From: Diploscapter coronatus
Lineage: Eukaryota; Nematoda; Chromadorea; Rhabditida; Rhabditidae
Direction: 5' to 3'
DNA length: 64,000 bases
NCBI GenBank assembly: GCA_964036155.1
Contig: OZ038422.1
Coordinates: 14,717,201 to 14,781,200, forward strand
The translations under genes and the position numbers were made by a program. Every line of letters begins with the position of its first letter. Position 1 is the stretch's first letter. Below are positions 10,186 to 22,200 of the stretch, in pieces. The notes under the pieces were generated by a model, which worked only from the letters and a program-made list of their open reading frames with translations, made no database searches and was not told the origin of the DNA.

Positions 10186-12478
10186 ATGCTCAATTTCCGC
10201 ATTATTTTTGCACTGATATTTGGATCTTTGAACACTTTCATAAATTATCATAGTGAGGCAGCAATGACTTTTAAAAATGGTATGGGAATAATTTTCAGCA
10301 TTTTTAATGTAATTTTAGGCGACGAAGCTCAAGATAAACTTTACGAAAAGCTATTTACGAATTACAGCAGGTTCATGGCACCGTTTAATGGTAAAAAATA
10401 TTTGTCTGAAATAAAATCTAAAAAATCAATTTTTAGTCCATCCAAGTTCAACTGAAGAGTCGCAAACCATAAATATTCAGCTAAGATACATGAAAATAGT
10501 GGATGTCGTGAGTTTTTTTTCAAATCAGTTTAAAAAATAATATGAAGATGTATTTAGGAAGAAACTATTGAGCAAATTGATCTAGTAATTGTTTATGAGA
10601 TGGTATGAATTATATCGTATGACTAATTTCTTTTCTATAAATTTCAGATGTGGGTTGATTATCGACTAAAATGGGACCCGAAAGAATTTATGGGGATCGA
10701 ATACATTTTCATCTATCCGAGACGAATCTGGATGCCCGATATCTCAATTTACTCAAAGTAAGACTTATCTAAATATGATAATTTAGGAAAAAATCTTCTT
10801 TCAACATAACAACATTCTGAAAATTACAAGCGAACATGACGATAAAGAGTATACAACAAATTTTTAAAAGTGATAATATGTTATGCCACCTTGTAACTTT
10901 CAAATAATCTTGTCTATCGTCGAAGCAAAGGAAAAGTAAATGGACAGGAAAGATGCTCAAACGCTAAAAAGCGAAAAGGACGAGTGATAAACAACAAATT
11001 ATTGCTCGTTTTTTTTCGCTTTTTGGGATTGGAGCATCTTTCCTGTCCGCTTATTTTTCCCTTTCTTCAATGATAGCCATTCTTCTTTTAGCGTAGTAAA
11101 AAGTCACCTAAATTCTGGATATATCAAAAGCAGGAAAAATTATCGCCTTACTTCTAGCAACGGATTCCAAGACGAGCGTACCGAAGCTCAACGAATAGTG
11201 AAGGTGGACTATAATGGAAGTATGCTCGCAGTTATTAGCGCATCGACTGAAATCGTTTGTAACATTGATGTAAGTTTTCCTGGGAGGTGATTTGGGAAAT
11301 AGTTCAGAGTTGCCACGTGGTTAAATAATGCAGGTTTCAGATAGGGTAGGGGGAATTCTAGATATTTTTCAGATACTGTTTCGCTTGGTAGTTACATAAC
11401 CACTTTCTTTGCTGTATTTAGATTTTTAAATATTAAACCTAGATCCGAAACATGCCATTTGATACGCAAGAGTGTCAGCTTGAGTTGGGCAGCTATAGTG
11501 TAAAAGCACAGGTGAATCTAACGCTCCCGTTCGATTTGACTGCAAAGGACCTAATCATGGCGGTTAGTCAATAGATTTTTATAGACGATATTTGAAAGAT
11601 CAATTTTAAATACTTATCTAACCTTTTCGAACCTAATGAAAGATGCTTTTTCTTCAGATCAAATTTCCCAATGAATTTAATAATCTGAAAAATCTGTAAT
11701 TTAAGTCAAGTGGCGAGTGGGTTCTAAGCAATGTGTTCAGCCAAAAGGATCCATTATATCCTTTCTCCGGAATATATGCATTCAGTTTAACACGACATGC
11801 GACATTCTACATAACTTTAATTACTCTGCCATATTTCATCATCTGTATTCTCACCATTTTTGGGGTGTTTCATGAAGCTCAAGACAGAACTTCGCAGGTT
11901 AACCATTTCTTTTTATTGTCATTTTTTCAAAATTTCGAAGATTTTCTTTCGAACCCAAACTTTTTGGTTATGCAGATGAAATTCGAAAAAATATATTTTC
12001 AGCTCCATCTAATGGTAGCGAATGTCACGGCACTTGCCTTCATATTGAACATTTTATCAGAGTCATTACCAAAGACGAAAAATGTACCGTATTTAGGTAA
12101 CAAATTTAAAAAAAAAATTTATTAAATTTTAAATTTCAGCCCAAAATGTGTACATCGATTTATCGTTGACTTTGGCAGCATATCTGATTGCTATGATTAG
12201 AAGACCAATTATTCGGTACATCATCAAAAGATGGATTTCGCCAAAGGAAGAAAAGAATAATAAAGCGTGAGCTTGAATTCAAATAAATATGGAATAACAT
12301 AACATTAAATTCTAAAGAAACTTTATTGTGAAATTAGTTTTTAGAGGTTAAAAATTTAATTAAAAAAATGAATTTTAGAAAGATAGCACGACGAGCTCTT
12401 CACTACAGTGGTCACGTCCTGATGATACTCTTTCAATTTGGACTCATCATAAATTTGTGTTATTTACTATTTTGGTAG
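10186..12478 (+). CDS. Cys-loop ligand-gated channel subunit, array copy 2
   Basis: Eleven exons, 378 aa: 10186-10279, 10319-10390, 10437-10507, 10558-10602, 10648-10757, 11158-11269, 11443-11562, 11706-11897, 12003-12096, 12140-12266, 12379-12478. Exons 4-11 have exactly the lengths of copy 1 (45, 110, 112, 120, 192, 94, 127, 100), so the copies arose by duplication. A signal peptide is followed by MWVDYRLKWDP, a Cys loop with PFD, M1 (FYITLITLPYFIICILTIFG), M2 ending SESLPKT and a short M3-M4 loop starting RRPIIRY. The start at 10186 is chosen for its signal peptide; an upstream in-frame ATG at 10078 would mask it. Intron 5 carries a 140-bp foldback. AATAAA lies at 12479. Confidence 0.9.
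10926..11065. repeat. 140-bp foldback (inverted repeat) in intron 5 of channel copy 2
   Basis: Left arm about 10926-10990 and right arm about 10999-11065 are reverse complements over some 60 bases with few mismatches (shared core GGACAGGAAAGATGCTC), separated by a loop of about 8 bases. It could form a long RNA hairpin in the pre-mRNA. It looks like a small foldback transposon relic. Confidence 0.75.
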
Positions 12479-12572
12479 AATAAACTCTTTCATTTTCAAA
12501 ATATTTTATTGACATTTACAATGATGATAAATGAAGTGTACAATTATTAAATTTGAAAATGTTAGGAAATAC

Positions 12573-13471
12573 TCAGATATCACTGAATTTGACATATGCA
12601 ATTAGAAGATAATGATATGGTATGGGTTTCTCGAAGATGTTTTTCATTTGAAGAAATCGTACAAAAGAGGAAATGATAAATGCCAAGATAAAAAGTGTGT
12701 ATAGAATTTGTGACTCCTTGTAAATTTTACTTGTTTGTTCCTTTTTATCAACACAATATCGTTTTAAAAATTTGTGGATATTCCAAAAAAAAATTACTTG
12801 CATTTAATTTAGAGAATCAGAATTTTTTTAAAAGAAATATTATGCGTAATATTTATTTGTAAAAATATAACAAACTAAATAAATTACAATAGTGCAAAAT
12901 ACTTATGTGTTAGGAGAAGCTCGAACTTAAAAAGGGTATAATTTTCAATATGAAATTCCTTCATTTGAGCCTAGGGAGCGCAAGTCCCGCCCACTCTGTG
13001 AAGTTAAAATCAAGAAAAGCAATTTTCTAGAATCTTGGCGAAATGAGTTTTTCTGATTTCTTTTCCCATTATTAGATGTTATATTAGGGACACATTTTTA
13101 CAAAGCACGCTTTTCGCTTGGCGAAAATTCGTTCACAAAAAAGAGGTTTTCGAATATCATCTTCAGAAATGCATATCTTTTGGTTAAATTGGTCTGTTTT
13201 CATGCGATTTATTTGCTATAACCCTGTCTAGTCCTACAGAATCCTAGAAAAATACTTCCATGACTTTGTCTTCAAATCGGGAATATCACTTGCACTCTCT
13301 AAATAAAGTGTGGAGAATAATGACTGGAATAATAATTATAAGAAATACGTATTGCATTATAATCATAAATCGACGGTAGAACACAGCATAGGCTCCCATG
13401 CCAAACTCACTAAACAATGGTTCTGGATTATAAACAAGAGAGTTAAAATAGTCAATATCTAATTCTTTCAT
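12573..13471 (-). pseudogene. Chemoreceptor-like 7TM relic, two pieces
   Basis: On the minus strand, 13471-13286 encodes an N-terminus with one membrane helix (RFMIIMQYVFLIIIIPVIIL), and 12803-12573 encodes a later segment with a helix and loop typical of nematode 7TM receptors (KIYKESQILYTLFILAFIIS). The pattern is closest to the Srv/Srg type. The middle helices are missing, and the first piece runs straight into the terminal repeat of the element at 12971-13301. I read it as a dead gene broken by that insertion. Confidence 0.4.
12971..13301. mobile_element. Small inverted-repeat (MITE-like) element
   Basis: Left end CTAGGGAGCGCAAGT and right end, read as its complement, TAGAGAGTGCAAGT. Just inside each end a CTGTGAAG or TTGAAGACAAAGTC-like block is shared between the arms and with the copy near 60660. 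No coding capacity. Same family as 8349-8704. Confidence 0.5.
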
Positions 13472-13991
13472 GATGAATATACGATTCAGAAACTATTATT
13501 TTAGATAAAAATACCCGATATTCTTTGTCACCATAAAATAAATCTTTTCACCAAAATCTTAGGAATTCGCATATTTAAATCTCAATTTAGTTATAATTTT
13601 CAATTTAGAATTGGCACATTTTAATGCAAAGCAGATTTTTATATTTACACCCATAATTTTCTAAATTTGTTCTTGTGAAATAAGCATGGAAATTGTTACG
13701 TCCGAGTTCAAGTATTCTAAAACTCAGTTCCAATATTCCTTTGAAGGAGTTTTAAAAATAAATGGGGTTATCTTTTCTCATTTTCACCAGAATCTTTAAT
13801 TTTTGATCCAAAATTGCGCAGGCTTGACGAAAAAGGAGGATAAAATTCAAATAGCCTTTCAATTTATTTGATGTATTGCATGAAATTCGATATGCCTACA
13901 CTTTTCAGATCGACAATAAAATTGCAAAATGGATCTAAAATAAGGTCTACTTAGCTTATATTGACATCTTCTACAATTATTTAGTAATTTT

Positions 13992-16075
13992 ATGGAAATT
14001 TTCCTATTAATTTTACTGTATATCATTTGCGAATGGTATGCTGAAGGAGCAATGATTTATGAAAACGGTATTTTTATGATTAAGTTTAGGAAATTAGAAT
14101 ATTTTAGACGATACTGCAATCAGTAAACTTCACGAGAAACTATTCAGTAATTATAGCAGATACGCTGCTCCTTCAAGCAGTAAACTCTTATTTTTCCCTC
14201 CAAAGAATCTTTTCAAATTTTAGTCTATCCAAATTCGAAAAACCCTCAAACAGTGACAATCCAAATGATGTACTTGAAAATCGTGGATGTCGTGAGTTTA
14301 TCTTAAATTTTCTATCGATTAAATTAATTTTAAATGGAAATCAAAATTATTTCTGAGTAGAAAATAAAATGTTGAAATTACAGAAAGAAACCATGGAACA
14401 AGTAGAATTGGTGGCCATGTTTGACTTGGTAAAAATATAGCTTTATAAAAAATAATATTATTGTTTATAACTGGGTTGATCCCCGCCTGACCTGGAATCC
14501 CTCCGAATTCAACGACATTGAATTCATTTTCGTTTATCCAACGCAACTTTGGGAGCCCGATGTTATTGTTTGGTCGAAGTAAGACATTTTTGATAAGTTA
14601 TAAATCTCAGCCACCACAATCTTTCAAGTAATACGAAGCTATGATTGAAAGTTACCTTTCTACGTTTGATCACATATTTCGCATTGTTTAACTTAATAAT
14701 ATACTACTTAATTTCATATATTGTCTAATAATAATAATAATCGATTTATATGCCAATTTATTGTTTTACATTTTTAGCAATGGTTTCCAAGATGATCGTA
14801 GCGAAGCTCAGAAAAGCCTCCAAGTTTATTCAAACGGAAATGTAACCTCGGTAATTAGCGCTACAATGGAGACTGTTTGCAATATGGATGTAATTTTTCC
14901 TACTAATTTATTTTCATAGTTCAAGATTCAGGTGACGAATATGCCTTACGATATTCAGCACTGCGAGCTTGAAATCGGGAGTTACAGCATTCGAGCTAAC
15001 GTTGAAGCTCAATTTCCAAATAAATTGAAACAAAAGGATTTAATTATGTCGGTAAAGTGATTCGAATTAAGCTAAAAATAATGAAATTAGCATTTGCTTA
15101 AAATTTTCTATTTTTTATAACAAAGATTCAAAAATGTGATAATTTTATTTCAGTCAAGTAGTGAGTGGGAATTAATGAATATATCAGCGATTGAAAATAA
15201 ACAACGAACGCATACCGGAGCGTATTCCTTCAGCATCAAGAGATATCCCACATTCTACGTGATTCTGATCGTTCTCCCCTACACAATAATCTGTATTTTA
15301 ACGGTTTTTGGAGTTTACCAGGAGGGCCAGGATAGAGCTTCGCAGGTAAAAGGAATAAGATAATTTTAGGCGTTTGTAAATGGCGTAATGACGAAATGAG
15401 GTAACGAGGAACGACGAAACGCAAAGATAGCGAAACGCTTCTCTTATCTGCACAAGTTCTATCAATTTCTATTGCGCTCCGTCATTTGGCGTTACGTTAT
15501 TCCGTTACTACATCAAATACAGGTTGCCATATTTTTCGAACAGAAAATTTGTACCAGCTTTACGATTGAAATACACCTCAATGTGAAGTATGACAACCGA
15601 AAATTTTTCAATTTTTGCTAACTCGTTCTCAATCAGGATATGTAGATATAAAATATCACCGTGTTCAGCTAACCCTAGCTATTACAAACCTAATGGCTCT
15701 TTCATTCATCTTCAATATCCTTGCAACATCTCTACCTAAAACCAAGAATGTACCATTTCTAGGTAGACTTTCCTAAAAAGTCATTTTATCCGAGAAATTT
15801 AGCTCAAAATGTCTATGTGAACGTTGCGATCACTCTTGGGGCGTATTTAGTTGCTATTACGCGAAGGCCTATCGTGAATTACATTATTCAAAAACGGCTA
15901 TCACCTAAGGATGGTATAAAATCTAGATTGTAAGTCTAAAAATTTATTTTTTTCTGTTCTAAAGCCGAATTTTAGAAAGATAATTCGACTAGTTCTGCAA
16001 TATAGTGGCTATTGGCTGATGGTGTTGTTTCAAATTGGACTTATCGTGAATCTATTGATCTTGTTGTTTCGATAG
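13992..16075 (+). CDS. Cys-loop ligand-gated channel subunit, array copy 3 (one splice site lost)
   Basis: Eleven exons, 371 aa if joined as in its paralogues: 13992-14067, 14108-14179, 14224-14291, 14384-14428, 14469-14578, 14778-14889, 14932-15051, 15154-15345, 15669-15762, 15803-15929, 15976-16075. Lengths of exons 4-11 equal those of copies 1 and 2, and every exon is open. The single defect is intron 4: the bases before exon 5 read TTTATAAC where the paralogues have TTTAGAAT or TTCAGATG, so the AG acceptor is missing. Features are conserved: NWVDPRLTWNP, a Cys loop (CNMD to QHC) and four membrane helices. It is either a recent pseudogene, a gene using an unusual acceptor, or a base error in the assembly. 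AATAAA follows at 16079. Confidence 0.8.
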
Positions 16076-16427
16076 AAAATAAATTTTAAATATATATGTA
16101 TTTTTTGTTAAATTTTGTGCCCCACTGCGATCTGTTTGGTCTTGGCTAGAACAGAATTAAGAGGAAATTTGACACAATTTTAAATGTACTTCAAAACCCA
16201 CATGGTAATAATTGACTGTCATAGTGTCTGAAGAATTTTTGAAAAAAAAACATGTAAATATCGGATCTAATGGAGATAATCATGTAAATAGTCAAGTACC
16301 ATTTATTGGAAGTATTCATTTCTTTCAGCAATGCGTCGCAAACCTACCTTCATTTTAGGAATTTATTTGATAGTTCTTGAAAAATTCACGAATAATTCTC
16401 ATAAGATATGATATCGTGGGCATCTTA
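16076..16427. other. Intergenic stretch between channel copies 3 and 4
   Basis: Contains the polyadenylation signal of copy 3 and presumably the promoter of copy 4. Nothing else is recognisable. Confidence 0.4.
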
Positions 16428-18613
16428 ATGTTATTATTCCATATTCTGTTAATACCTATATTCCTGAGACAGTATTGTTGTGCAGATATGACATATGCTT
16501 CAAACAGTAGGATAACTTGCATGATAGTTTTTGATTCGTTGCTTAAGGTACAGCATTATCAAAATTAGATAAGAAACTTTTCGATGAATACAGTGAATAT
16601 CTTGCTCCGTTTGATGGTAAGCAATTATTTAAAGTAGATCAAACTATTTTAATTTAGTATGCCCTGATTCTTCGAACCCTCAAACCATTATTATCGAGTT
16701 ATCATACATTAAAATCGTCGATGTTGTAAGAATTTAGGAAAATACTTCAGTTTAAAATGAATTTCTAGGAAGAAACAACCGAACAAGTCGATTTAATCGT
16801 GTATTATTTCATGGTTTGAAGTTTTTACTCTAAAAAATAAACAAAAAACAAATTAGAAATGGAGAGACGAGCGGTTAGCTTGGAATTCATCAGAGTTCAA
16901 CGGTATCGAAAATATTTACGTCAATCACAAGAGAGTTTGGGTTCCCGATGTTGCGGTATGGTCGAAGTTAGTTTCCATTTTTGTATATTCATATTTGATT
17001 TTAATGGCACTCATCCAATGGTTCTGAATCTTTAAATAAACGATGATCTAACATAGAGAGATAATTAGTTACTTGTCATGTTTCTAACGATTCTTTGTCG
17101 TCCATTTACTAATTTTGTAAACGATGGACAGACACCTATTAATGATCAATATTTAGCAATGACTATCAAGACTACCACACGGACGAGCAGAAAATCGTCA
17201 CTATCTACAGTAATGGAAATATGAGCACTCTTGTTGGGGCTTCCACTAACATTGTTTGCTCGATTGAGGTCATTTATCTTCTTTTTTTTTATTTTTACCG
17301 CAAACTCTCTAATTAAAGGATATTCCCTTCTACTCCCAGACCCCCTCTGGGTTGCCCCACTATTAGAGAGTGCCTTTCGAATGGAGAGACTCGTCTATAG
17401 AGTTTACGGTATATTTTAGGTCCGTAAAATGCCCTTCGATATCCAGCACTGTAATTTAACGTTTGGAAGTTACAACATAAATGCGAACATGATCGTCACG
17501 ATACCTAATCCGCTAACGAAAAAGGACTATCAAGCTTCGGTAAAATTCATTTCAGCTCAATTATGAATAATTTATTTATCATAAAATGAAAACTCGGAAT
17601 TTTAAACTTTTTTTTTTTCAAGAAAAAATTGCATTTGATATTTAAAAGATATTTTGAAACATGAACTAATTTTGTTCCATGAATTTGATGGTTAATTATT
17701 TGAAACATAAATAACTCAGTCGAGTAGCGAGTGGGAGCTGACCAATGTCACGATTCGAAATCATCCTAGGAATTCCTATGCGGTTTGGTATAATCTTCAA
17801 TTTTTCCCATTTATAATTTTTCTAGGGCGGTTTTCTCTTCGACGTTAGAAGGCATTCAACTTTCTACGTAACTCTGATTACTCTACCGTACTTCGTAATT
17901 TGCATACTGACAATTTTCGGCGTATTTTTGGAAACACAAGATCAAACGTCACAGGTTAAATAAAATGTGTACTTAAAATTTAAAGAAGAAAATGTTTCAA
18001 ATGAATTGATATTGGAGTGAAAAACATAAAATATTTTGATATTTTCGTCATTGTGGTTTGTCCTAAAAATAGATATTTTGAAATAAACTAGTGCTAATCA
18101 TTTGTGCTTTCAAGTAAAATAATACCTGATTTAAAGGAAGTCTAATTTCGGTTGATGCCAAAATTTCATTATTTTTGACCATCTAAAATGACCATTTCAG
18201 CTCTCATTGATGGTTTCGAATATCATGGCTCTGTCATTTATTCTAAATATCCTTGCGACGTCATTACCTAAAACTAAAAGCGTTCCTTATCTAGGTAAAA
18301 TAAGTTTCTCAAAAGTGCTGGAACGTAATTTTCAGCCCAAAATGTTTATGTCGATTTATCCATAACTTTGTTCGCGTATATCGTTGCTAACATTCGAAGG
18401 CCGATTATTCGGTATATTCTTCGGAAGTGGCTGCATCCCAAAGAAGAGAAGATCAAAAATGCGTAGGTTTCAAAAATTCTTCCATTTTCGGAATTATAAT
18501 TTAGAAAACTTATTCGGAGAGTACTTAACCTAAGTGATGATGTTCTGATGATACTATTTCAAATTGGTATCGTCATTAACTTATTTTACCTATTGTTCTG
18601 GGAGAAAGATTAA
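16428..18613 (+). CDS. Cys-loop ligand-gated channel subunit, array copy 4 (extra intron)
   Basis: Twelve exons, 374 aa: 16428-16506, 16548-16616, 16658-16725, 16769-16813, 16857-16966, 17157-17268, 17420-17539, 17720-17782, 17826-17954, 18201-18294, 18336-18462, 18505-18613. The 192-base exon 8 of the other copies is here split as 63 + 129 by a 43-base intron. Signal peptide, RDERLAWNSSEF in place of the usual WxDxRLxW block, Cys loop (CSIEVRKMPF to QHC), M1-M4 and a short loop are present. The C-terminus is three residues longer (after the final Trp: GluLysAsp). This is the most divergent copy in loop A and loop D positions, so its ligand or assembly role may differ. Donor of intron 6 is the weak GTCATT. 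AATAAA at 18648. Confidence 0.88.
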
Positions 18614-19289
18614 ACTTTCCGATACGTTAATGCATAATAATTCGACGAATAAAATATTTTATGCTCGAATTAACTTTTTTATTTCATGACACAGTATGAT
18701 TATTTGTTGGAATTTCTGAGGCGATAGCTTAATGTATGCTCAGATTGTATTTTCTATTCAAATTCCAAGTTTATGGTGTCTAAATGTGGGGCTTAGTCAT
18801 TTAGAAGTGATAATCGTGATAAGTTGATGGAGCTTAGAGTGGGCTTACTCGGCTTAGGGGCTTAGAGGATGAATTCCTGGTAAGTCGCTGGACCGTTAAA
18901 CCGGATATCGCATTTTAACACTCACTCTTTCTTGCTATCTTATCAGATTTACCGACTTATTCTTAAAATTATCGTCCTCCTTCGCAATTCTAACAAATTG
19001 AGCATTTAGGTCTTCTAAGATACCTAATATCAGCTTAATGTAATTATTTATCTCAATAAATTCAATATGCTTCGGAATTTTCTAATGTTTTATATCTATT
19101 GTTGAATTAATCGCTGTACTATTTTGTCGCCAATACAAATTAACAAATCAGATCAAAATTGTGTTGTTTTAATTTTCTTAAAATTGTTATGTTCGGATAT
19201 GATTCAAATTTTCATAAATATCTCGAATTTATTTCTATGTTAATATTCTGTCGTGTTACGATATTTTAAATTAGAAAACCAATTCTGAA
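18614..19289. other. Intergenic stretch before the homeobox gene
   Basis: AT-rich, with G-rich GGCTTAG motifs repeated loosely at about 18790-18870. It must contain the 3' end signals of channel copy 4 and any promoter of the upstream homeobox transcript. An acceptor-like AAATTAG lies 14 bases before the start codon at 19290. Confidence 0.35.
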
Positions 19290-22200
19290 ATGATGTCAAA
19301 CGTGTCCGTTATTCCCGCTACCAAGTTCCAGTCGAAAGAAGTCGAGTTGCTGTTTCTGGAATGTAAGTTTCAAAGAATTGTAAGGCCACAATTAAACTCA
19401 TTTTATCATTAGAATTGGAAGAGTTAAAAAATTTGGTAATCTTTTGTTTCTTGAAAATAAAACGTTGCTTCATTAATTTTATGATCATTTAATTCCCTAA
19501 ATTAACAGCTTAAACTCAGCCTAATGCGTTGATTTCATGTCAATTTTATGGTCCCCCAACGTTAATTTATCATCATTGCCAGCCTAATTTTTAGTGATAT
19601 TTTATCGAAAGAACAAAGAGAAGGAAGAAATATAAGGGGAAAAGAAAACGATGCAAAGTCTTCGGCTCTCCAAACATGGAGTGTTAGCATGATTTATCGC
19701 TTTTTGATAAGCATATCGGCGAGAAAGCATGAAAATTGAAGAGACAAAAAGATATAGACACTCGCAGAGGTAAGCAACCGCGCGGCGTCTTTGCGTAGGT
19801 GTCATACGAAGAGAGAGAGGTTCTCTAGACGAATGATAAAAGATATGCTCGGAAAGTCGTCAAAAGTACTTTTCGCAATAAGTGGAAGTTTGGAATAAAT
19901 GATATCAAGAGTGAACCTGGGAAAATTAGAGGGATAGAAAATTGCTAGAGGAAAATCAGAAAAGGCACGATTAGAGATAAATTAAAGTTGCATGGTGTTA
20001 TGTTTCAGGTTATTGGGCTATAATTTCGAATGTTGAACAGTTAGCTTTTTGAAGATTCAAAATTTTGGCATCATGAATTTATCATAACATCTGATCAAAT
20101 AATTTACTACATCTTATTCTTCTCAACAAATTTTAGGGGTTTTCTTTATTATTTCATGACGCCCTAATTTATTGTGCATTTTTACTCGAAATTTCTTCAT
20201 TCATTTTTCGTCATGGAGTGTTCGTTATCTCGTTTCTAGCTTCTGTTTGATTTCATTTTCATTCATTTTTTCAATTTAAAGGCTTTAATCATTTAAGGCG
20301 CCAATCTGGCAATTAATCGAGTCGATTTGTTTGCATTTCCACTAGCTTCTCCTCCCCTTAATTGCCCATTTATGATCGAGATTATTCGGGGATTAAACTT
20401 GAGTTTATCAATGAATTATATTGCTGAATTTTGTCACTTCCTAGAGTCGAATTTTTATTATTATTATTTCGAAAAAAAGATATGCGTTAATCAGGTTCAA
20501 GTTCATAGAAAAATGGTTAAATTCTGCAGTGATTATTGATTATGGGACACATTTTTAACCTCAATTACACATTTATGATTGAGGATTATCTGAAATTTAT
20601 CATACAATTGTATCGCTTAATTTGTCACTTCCTAGAATTTAGTCTATGTTTCAGTAGAGAATAAGAATTATCGAGATTGCATGATCGTTATCGCTGTGAG
20701 ATTTGAATAAGAAGGTGCAGACAAGCGCATAAATTATTTATCGAGTGATAGTGTTCAGTCTCTCTCGATTTAGCATTTTTTGAAACCTATGCAAAATATT
20801 GAATGCTTTTACGCTATATTTAGAGGGAAGATAACTTGATTTGAGTTTAGAGCTTATTTACCTTGATCAGATATTCTCAAATTCTGTTAATCAAGCTTCC
20901 CAAAATGCCCTTTGAGCTATAAGAACCGGAATGAAATTCGAGTTTCAAAGTTCCCTTTTCCTTGATTACTTGATTCATGATTATCGTAGGATTAGGCGCT
21001 TTATCACTGAAACAATTTTCGTTCTGCTTTTCTGGGCCTCTTCGTTTTTCATAATCTTTCGATAGAAATTTTCGCTGTCGAATTTGAGATTATGAGGCTT
21101 CTAAAGCAAACAATCCTTAATCTGTAGGTTATAGTTTGGAGAAGAATTTGTAGAATGGCATTTTTAATTTGGCATGTTCGGAATGAGAAGACAATGGAGC
21201 ATAAAAACGGAACTCGAATTTGAGTTCTAGAAAGTTTAGGTGAAATGAGAAATTTTCGGAATTTCAGATAGACATGAATCATAGAAATATGAAGATGATA
21301 TGTTTAAAAATTCACCATGGTAAATATTCGCGTAAAATCAATATTATCAGAGATGGGAATTTCTTACCGAAATTCAAATGCAAATGAGCCAACTCACATA
21401 TGATTCAGTATTCATTTCAACATATAGGATAATAATTTTTACTGGACTTTGCCTGAAATAGTTTTAGAATTCATAATAATAAAAAGTCAGGTTTCTTTAA
21501 AATACCAAATTTTTCGAAACATTTAAAACTCGTTGCTAGTCAAATTAGGATTTCTGGTGTTATCGATTGATTCTCCTGTTGCACCGCGTATCGCAGGCGC
21601 AAAAATCGCTACAGTCTATTTTATTTTTATTGATCGATAATTTTAGAATTTTTATTCTAAAATTCATAGATTTATTCTTTTCAGTCTATTTTAGTTTCAA
21701 GATATATGTTTCAAGAAATTTCATGAGCTCGAATAATTCTTGAAGTACAACAAATGCACCGAGTGTGTGATTAAATCAAGTTTTAAAAATTATTTTTATA
21801 AGTTCCACGATCCATAGTTTACTCAATTCAAACCATATTTAGATTTTTGTGAATTCGTCAAATTTTCCTTCCATTTTCACATTACTATTTCGGCTTCCAG
21901 CAGCGCGGAGTGTCAGTTCAATTTTGCATCAGGTTTTGACCTCGAAATCTTCATTTTTTCAAGAATATTTTTCATTAGCCGATATTCCAAATATTTTGAT
22001 TTTTTTTTTTTTAAATCTATCATTTAACATAATTTATGCTGGTATTTGGAACTATCAGATAACTTCGATCCCTGCTAAATCATGTTTTAACCAAATTTTT
22101 AATTTTATCTCAGATCCATTAGCGCCATATTCAGACTTTCCATTGCGCATTTCCGGTCTCGCATCTATTAGATTTTCGAAATTTGACTTGCAACCACCGG

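Larger units (their letters stand above)
12479..13991. other. Intergenic stretch between channel copies 2 and 3
   Basis: This 1.5-kb spacer, several times longer than the other spacers in the array, holds a decayed minus-strand 7TM receptor in two pieces (12573-12803 and 13286-13471) and an inverted-repeat element at 12971-13301. The rest, 13500-13991, shows nothing recognisable. Confidence 0.5.

Noticed and set aside
15365..15520. Possible inverted repeat with CGTAATGACG / CGTTACGTTATT blocks in an intron of channel copy 3
   Set aside because: Arms match over only about 10 bases with poor spacing.
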